Positions 63,019 through 64,000 of a DNA stretch of 64,000 nt are shown in pieces. Each line of letters begins with the position of its first letter. The first letter of the stretch is position 1. The DNA lies in the NCBI RefSeq assembly GCF_036669915.1, contig NC_089315.1, positions 28,359,631 to 28,423,630 on the forward strand, written 5' to 3'. Under the pieces are notes generated by a model. That model ran no database searches. It saw only the letters and a program-made list of their open reading frames with translations, and had not been told where the DNA came from. Made by a program: the position numbers and the translations under genes. This stretch comes from Pocillopora verrucosa. Taxonomy: Eukaryota; Cnidaria; Anthozoa; Scleractinia; Pocilloporidae.

Positions 63019-64000
63019 ATGCGAATAATCGTTAGGCCGGGTGTCTCTTGTATTGCCTTTGTCATTAGCGTGAAATGGTGAAAGATAAGAAGAAATCCCA
63101 CCGCATTGTGAAGAGGAGTAAAATAGGGCAAAACGAGTCACAATGGGAAAGACAAGAGAGGTAATCTACGCAATGATTGCAAATAATTCCCAAGGCGCTT
63201 TAAATGATGGCTTATGTTATAGCACAGTTATGTTAAGATTTAGCACCGCAAATGACAAATGACGCATCATTTGTCAGTGCGAAAATACTTAAGTGAAACG
63301 GTACTTATATTCATAACACTTAATCAAAGAATCCTAGTCTATTAGTTCAGTAGCAAGATGGGCCAAAATTCGCTCCCGGCATGACAGCAAGCGTAGAAAA
63401 AAAAATCCAGATCTTATGATATGATGCAACTGTTGTGTGACTCGGTGTTGAGTTACGAGAGGAACCGTTGAAAATATGAACACGTTATAAGGAATAGCAT
63501 TGGGAAACAAAATATGGATAAATATTTCGAAATATGAACATTTTACACGTAAAATCGATGAAATCCTGTGTCCGTTGAAGTTTCTGGCTCCCTCCACCGT
63601 TTTAAGCTTGCTTTTCCATTACCGTTATTCCTGTCAAAAAACGAAGTTATTTCTTTCGTCTTTTGACATGGAGACAAGTTAGTAGGTAGATTTTCTTACA
63701 AATTTCATGATTTTTCAGGCAAAAATCTACGCTTCCCTTGTATCAGCATTACCCAAATCCATTTCTGATAAAAGAGCGGCAAAAAAGGGATAATCTCTTT
63801 CTAAAATCGTTTCTTTGGACGTCGGAACAACTTGTCAAACTTACGTTTAACATCTGCATCTGTAGATTTTCGTGACATGTCACGCAGTCCAAGGTCAGTC
63901 AAAAACACGCTAATTTTCGAACATTTTCCTCTTTTTCGTGTATTTCACTTGAATTGCTATCTTTCTTACCTTCAGTTTCTAAAACTAACGTACATAAGCT

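Larger units (their letters stand above)
59853..64000. other. Long non-coding stretch, copy B
   Basis: It matches 25788-29962 with small indels. No gene is supported. Confidence 0.5.

Overview
The window looks like nuclear DNA of a cnidarian, most probably a stony coral or sea anemone; the organism call is inference. The evidence is AT-rich DNA, genes with short GT-AG introns, TATA boxes and AATAAA signals, Penelope-like and CR1/L2-like retroelements, a death-domain/TIR gene of the kind expanded in cnidarians, and many lineage-specific secreted cysteine-rich genes. No bacterial operons, CRISPR arrays or RNA genes were found.

Region 1 (1-18.5 kb) is a tandem cluster of two related families of small secreted proteins. 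Family 1 has three intact two-exon genes (914-1559, 6589-7234, 12391-13039). Each encodes a signal peptide split by a phase-0 intron, a propeptide ending in RGKR, and a mature domain with 8 Cys ending in CxC. This resembles Spaetzle/neurotrophin-type cystine-knot cytokines, though that assignment is tentative. Family 2 alternates with family 1 and shares its exon structure and C-terminal domain, but every copy is broken (3428-4535; promoter remnant near 10.1-10.6 kb; 15596-17699; 46118-48225). A 1.4-kb TTAA-flanked element sits at the same place in units 2 and 3, and unit 1 carries the empty site.

Region 2 (about 14.94-29.96 kb, copy A) is repeated in direct orientation at about 45.46-64.0 kb (copy B, which runs off the window). 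Each copy holds a Penelope-disrupted family 2 pseudogene, an intact two-exon papain-fold peptidase-like gene on the minus strand (563 aa), and a 2.5-2.8 kb 8-bp minisatellite just upstream of its start codon. Long non-coding DNA follows. Copy B also has a 3.4-kb CR1/L2-like LINE whose empty site is preserved in copy A, and a strongly expanded TAG microsatellite. This orders events: Penelope insertion, then A/B duplication, then LINE insertion.

Region 3 (30-45.4 kb) lies between A and B. It holds a decayed transposase-like gene, a convergent chromo-like ORF, and a six-exon minus-strand gene (44280-35380) whose exons join in consistent phase to a 489-aa protein with three death domains and a C-terminal TIR domain. 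Its introns host a 2.3-kb foldback element, a 630-bp GTTATC/GTCATC repeat and a Crypton-derived fragment.

The common theme is immune- or secretion-type genes in a rapidly duplicating, transposon-rich region. Coordinates and splice sites were read by eye; no alignment or database search was run.
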